DNA of 9,400 bases from Acetofilamentum sp. (GTDB taxonomy: Bacteria > Bacteroidota > Bacteroidia > Bacteroidales > DTU049), in NCBI GenBank assembly GCA_020720525.1, contig DYON01000093.1, forward strand, positions 1 to 9,400, written 5' to 3'. The first letter of the stretch is position 1; each line of letters begins with the position of its first letter. Position numbers and translations under genes: made by a program. Positions 7,179 to 9,400 of this stretch are shown here, piece after piece. The notes below the pieces were generated by a model. The model did not search any database. It saw nothing but the letters and a program-made list of their open reading frames with translations, and had not been told where the DNA came from.

Positions 7179-7595
7179 ATGGCAAAGACAATTACTCCCG
7201 AACCGCAAACCCCGAATATTAACCTAATTGGTGCAGGCACCGTTATTATTGGCGATGTTAAAGCAAATGGCGATATTCGTATTGATGGCACTATTAATGG
7301 AAAACTGCATGGCAAAGGGAAGGTGGTTATTGGGGTTTCGGGAAGTGTTGAAGGCGAGATAAATTGTCAAAATGCCGATGTGAGTGGAACTGTGAAAGGT
7401 CATATTCATGTGTCGGAATTGCTCGTGATTAAATCGTCGGCCAAAATAATTGGCGATATACACACCCAAAAAATTAGTATTGAGCCTGGTGCATTGTTTA
7501 CCGGAAATTGCTCGATGTCGGCAAATGTAAACAAAGAAGTTATTTCCTCCTACAATGCCGAAGCAATCAAAAGACCCCAAGAGGCAGGCCGCTGA
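7179..7595 (+). CDS. Bactofilin (polymer-forming cytoskeletal protein)
   Basis: Bactofilins assemble without nucleotides into filaments that act as scaffolds at the inner face of the membrane. The 138-residue protein has a short polar N-terminal tail (1-13) and a beta-helical bactofilin core (about 14-118). The core shows the repeating pattern of hydrophobics and glycines: VIIGDV, GDIRIDG (31-37), VVIGVSGSVEGEI, ADVSGTVKGHI, AKIIGDIHTQKISIEPGALFTGNCSM. A charged C-terminal tail follows. It has no transmembrane segment or signal peptide. The gene begins 20 bases after porW and its last 41 bases overlap the start of atpZ, indicating one transcript. What it scaffolds here cannot be read from sequence. 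Confidence 0.9.
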   Translation: MAKTITPEPQTPNINLIGAGTVIIGDVKANGDIRIDGTINGKLHGKGKVVIGVSGSVEGEINCQNADVSGTVKGHIHVSELLVIKSSAKIIGDIHTQKISIEPGALFTGNCSMSANVNKEVISSYNAEAIKRPQEAGR

Positions 7596-7779
7596 TTTTG
7601 CGCGCTATTCGGGCCTCGCTTTCGAGATGATGGCAATTATTGGTCTTGGTACTTGGGGAGCAGTGTGGCTCGACGATTACCTAGGCAGCAACACACCGTG
7701 GTTTACAATTACAGTTGCTCCATTGTCGGTTGTAGCTTCGTTGTATCTTATTATTAAAGATTTGAATCGAAAAAAATGA
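7555..7779 (+). CDS. atpZ: AtpZ/AtpI-family membrane protein
   Basis: AtpZ is a small inner-membrane accessory protein of F1Fo ATP synthase, linked in other bacteria to Mg2+ supply or assembly of the c-ring. The 74-residue product has a basic N-terminal tail (1-15), the family signature YSGLAFEMMAIIGLGTWGA (18-36) within helix 1, then LDDYLGSNTPWF and helix 2 (about 49-68) ending in LYLIIKDLNRKK. The ATG at 7555 lies inside the bactofilin gene. No downstream start would preserve the signature, so the 41-base overlap seems real. Its stop overlaps the next start as ATGA, suggesting coupled translation. No ATP synthase subunit gene follows in this window. Confidence 0.85.
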   Translation: MPKQSKDPKRQAADFARYSGLAFEMMAIIGLGTWGAVWLDDYLGSNTPWFTITVAPLSVVASLYLIIKDLNRKK

Positions 7780-8177
7780 ACGTGAATTTTGTTTGGAAAT
7801 GGTATGGAATGGCTTTGGTAGCTGTTGTTTTATTAAGCGCATTGGTTTTTCTGTTTCTTCCCGAGCTGTACTCTGAAAATTGGATTCCAGAATTTGCATT
7901 TGTTGCATTTATTTATGCTCTATCGTTCTTTGTTTTTTTAAGGTCGATGAAAGCTAAACCAGAAAATAGGGCACTTATCTTTATGGCTCTTACAACAGGA
8001 AAAATGTTGTTGGCCATGATTTTCGCTCTTGTGCTTATTATGGGTTTCGAAATCGACGCACTAAGCGACATTCTTTATTTTGTTTCGCTTTATTTGATTT
8101 TTCTTGTAGTGGAAGTGATGGTGTTTACCAAAGCTATTTCTGGTGAAAATCTTGAAAAATCGGAAAAAATGTCATAG
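7776..8177 (+). CDS. Four-helix membrane protein, possible ATP synthase subunit I-like
   Basis: The 133-residue product has four predicted membrane helices, at about 8-29, 36-56, 66-90 and 94-118, and a short charged C-terminal tail (GENLEKSEKMS). A lysine (K76, in TTGKMLLA) sits inside helix 3, which is unusual for a lipid-facing helix and may be functional. The start overlaps the atpZ stop by ATGA, so the two proteins are probably made together. From memory, Bacteroidota genomes carry a poorly conserved membrane protein in this slot between atpZ and atpB, so an AtpI-like role in Fo assembly is the best guess. The sequence itself has no diagnostic motif, so the function is inferred from position only. 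Confidence 0.7.
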   Translation: MNVNFVWKWYGMALVAVVLLSALVFLFLPELYSENWIPEFAFVAFIYALSFFVFLRSMKAKPENRALIFMALTTGKMLLAMIFALVLIMGFEIDALSDILYFVSLYLIFLVVEVMVFTKAISGENLEKSEKMS

Positions 8178-8180
8178 TTT

Positions 8181-8211
8181 TTTGCTATATTGTCACTTTT
8201 TTGTAATTTAG
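8181..8211 (+). promoter_or_regulatory. Promoter of the sigma-54 activator gene
   Basis: TTTG at 8181-8184 and TAATTTAG at 8204-8211 are separated by exactly 19 bases, matching the Bacteroidetes layout TTTG-N19-TAnnTTTG with one mismatch in the -7 box. Transcription would begin near 8215-8218, about 16-19 bases before the ATG at 8234. This suggests the regulator is transcribed on its own rather than only by read-through from the operon ending at 8177. No terminator hairpin is seen between them. Confidence 0.5.
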
Positions 8212-8233
8212 CACTTCTTTTTCAATTAATAGA

Positions 8234-9400
8234 ATGAACGACATTATCAGCATAAAACAACGTTTTGGAATCATAGGCAATTCTCTTGCACTCGATCGAG
8301 CAATCGATGTTGCCCGTCAAGTTGCTCCTACCGACCTTACCGTATTAATAACCGGCGAAAGTGGAACAGGGAAAGAAGTTTTTCCTAAAATTGTACACCA
8401 CTTTAGCAGTCGCAAACATGGCCCTTTCATCGCTGTAAACTGTGGTGCAATTCCCGAGGGAACCATCGATAGCGAATTGTTTGGACACGAAAAGGGCTCT
8501 TTTACTGGAGCTCACGAAGCACGTAAAGGCTATTTCGAGGTTGCCAATGGAGGGACTATTTTTCTCGACGAAGTTGCCGAATTGCCGCTGAGCACACAGG
8601 TTAGGTTGTTGCGTGTACTCGAATCGGGCGAGTTTATGCGCGTTGGCTCGAGTAAGGTGATTAAAACCGACGTTAGAGTGGTTGCCGCAACCAATGTAAA
8701 GCTTCTCGAAGCAATTGGGCAGGGTAAATTTCGCGAAGATCTTTACTACCGGTTAAATACTGTTCCAATTCAAATTCCACCATTGCGCGAACGTCGCGAC
8801 GATATTGTATTGCTTTTTCGAAAATTTGCAGCCGATTTTGCCGAAAAATATCGCATGCCGCCTCTTGTGTTGCAAGACGATGCAGCTCGGCTGTTGATGC
8901 AGAGCTACTGGTCGGGAAATGTTAGGCAACTCAAAAACATTACCGAGCAAATTTCAATCATCGAGCAAACACGCGATGTTACAGCCGAAACACTGCAAAA
9001 CTATCTTGTCGAATTTACCCAATCAACCCTTCCAGTTTTGCATCGCGAATTTGCAGGCAACGAGGGTTTAAGCGAGCGCGAACTGCTCTACAAGGTTCTC
9101 TTCGATATGAAAAAAGATATGGGCGACATGAAAAAGCTCATTTCCGAAATTATTTCGGCCACTGGAATCAATCCTACCAATATTGGTGTTCCTCAGGCAA
9201 ATGCAGTTGTTGAAAACTACCCTGTGAAGTCCGATTTTTATCAGCCCCATTTTGCGGAAGAGAAAAGCAACTATTCCAATCAAAAAATTCCGCTCAACGA
9301 TATACAGGTCGATTATCACGAAGAAGTTGAAGAATCGCTATCGCTCGAGAAAAAAGAAAAGGAAATTATTAGCAAGGCGCTCGAAAAGCATCATGGACGT
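8234..9400 (+). CDS. Sigma-54-dependent transcriptional activator, AAA+ type (3' end beyond window)
   Basis: This enhancer-binding protein uses ATP hydrolysis to open promoters held by sigma-54 RNA polymerase. The first 389 residues are in the window and the frame is still open at 9400. It starts almost at once with the AAA+ domain, without a receiver, PAS or GAF domain. Visible motifs are Walker A GESGTGKE (41-48), the sigma-54-contacting loop GSFTGA (88-93, usually GAFTGA), Walker B GGTIFLDEV (106-114), sensor I AATN (151-154), arginine-finger region FREDLYYRLN (167-176) and sensor II WSGNVRQLKN (226-235). A long variable linker (about 262-368) contains a Met/Lys-rich helix at 284-306. The segment from about 371 (LEKKEKEIISKALEKHHG) looks like the start of a Fis-type helix-turn-helix. 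It has its own promoter-like site, and its signal is not evident because there is no sensory domain. From memory, lptE and secG often follow this regulator in Bacteroidota. Confidence 0.92.
   Translation, partial: MNDIISIKQRFGIIGNSLALDRAIDVARQVAPTDLTVLITGESGTGKEVFPKIVHHFSSRKHGPFIAVNCGAIPEGTIDSELFGHEKGSFTGAHEARKGYFEVANGGTIFLDEVAELPLSTQVRLLRVLESGEFMRVGSSKVIKTDVRVVAATNVKLLEAIGQGKFREDLYYRLNTVPIQIPPLRERRDDIVLLFRKFAADFAEKYRMPPLVLQDDAARLLMQSYWSGNVRQLKNITEQISIIEQTRDVTAETLQNYLVEFTQSTLPVLHREFAGNEGLSERELLYKVLFDMKKDMGDMKKLISEIISATGINPTNIGVPQANAVVENYPVKSDFYQPHFAEEKSNYSNQKIPLNDIQVDYHEEVEESLSLEKKEKEIISKALEKHHGR

Noticed and set aside
8178..8233. Looked for a terminator between the membrane protein gene and the sigma-54 activator
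   Set aside because: The region is T-rich but has no stable stem; it reads better as a promoter.
1..9400. Searched for CRISPR arrays, tRNA/rRNA genes, riboswitches, insertion sequences and defence-system genes
   Set aside because: No regularly spaced repeats, cloverleaf-like sequence, transposase motifs, terminal inverted repeats or defence-type domains were seen apart from the GxxExxY stump.

Overview
The window looks like chromosomal DNA of a member of the Bacteroidota, most likely a Bacteroidales-type or marine relative. This rests on gene content (a PorW/SprE-type TPR lipoprotein of the type IX secretion/gliding machinery, a glutamine synthetase of the kind seen in Bacteroides relatives, a bactofilin next to AtpZ) and on signals: starts lack clear Shine-Dalgarno sequences, and several genes are preceded by the Bacteroidetes -7 box TAnnTTTG. 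No plasmid, phage, CRISPR, tRNA or rRNA feature is visible.

Layout: positions 1-246 hold no intact gene, only a start-less open stretch (65-244) that may be a gene relic, and a good intrinsic terminator (191-224) serving the leftward gene. Three leftward genes follow: a small secreted DUF2541-like protein (247-645), a glutamine synthetase (738 to about 2261) and uvrC (2371-4182, apparently starting at TTG). The 384-base gap between uvrC and the rightward genes (4183-4566) is not empty. It holds a leftward 32-codon stump that reads as the N-terminus of a GxxExxY-family protein, plus AT-rich DNA with promoter boxes for both sides.

Rightward genes: a porW/sprE-like lipoprotein gene (4567-7158), a bactofilin (7179-7595), atpZ (7555-7779, overlapping the bactofilin by 41 bases) and a four-helix membrane protein (7776-8177, ATGA overlap). 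These four are packed as one operon. From memory of related genomes, this block usually runs straight into the F1Fo ATP synthase genes. Here it is followed instead by a separately promoted sigma-54 activator gene (8234 to the window end, incomplete).

How they fit: the rightward block joins envelope and cytoskeletal functions (PorW-like lipoprotein, bactofilin) with ATP synthase accessory membrane proteins. The leftward genes are housekeeping (nitrogen assimilation, nucleotide excision repair) plus one small exported protein. I found no convincing new multi-gene system. The observations most worth a second look are the decayed GxxExxY gene, the separation of the atpZ pair from atpB, the glutamine synthetase without an adenylylation tyrosine, and a near-match to a -24/-12 promoter before the small exported protein.
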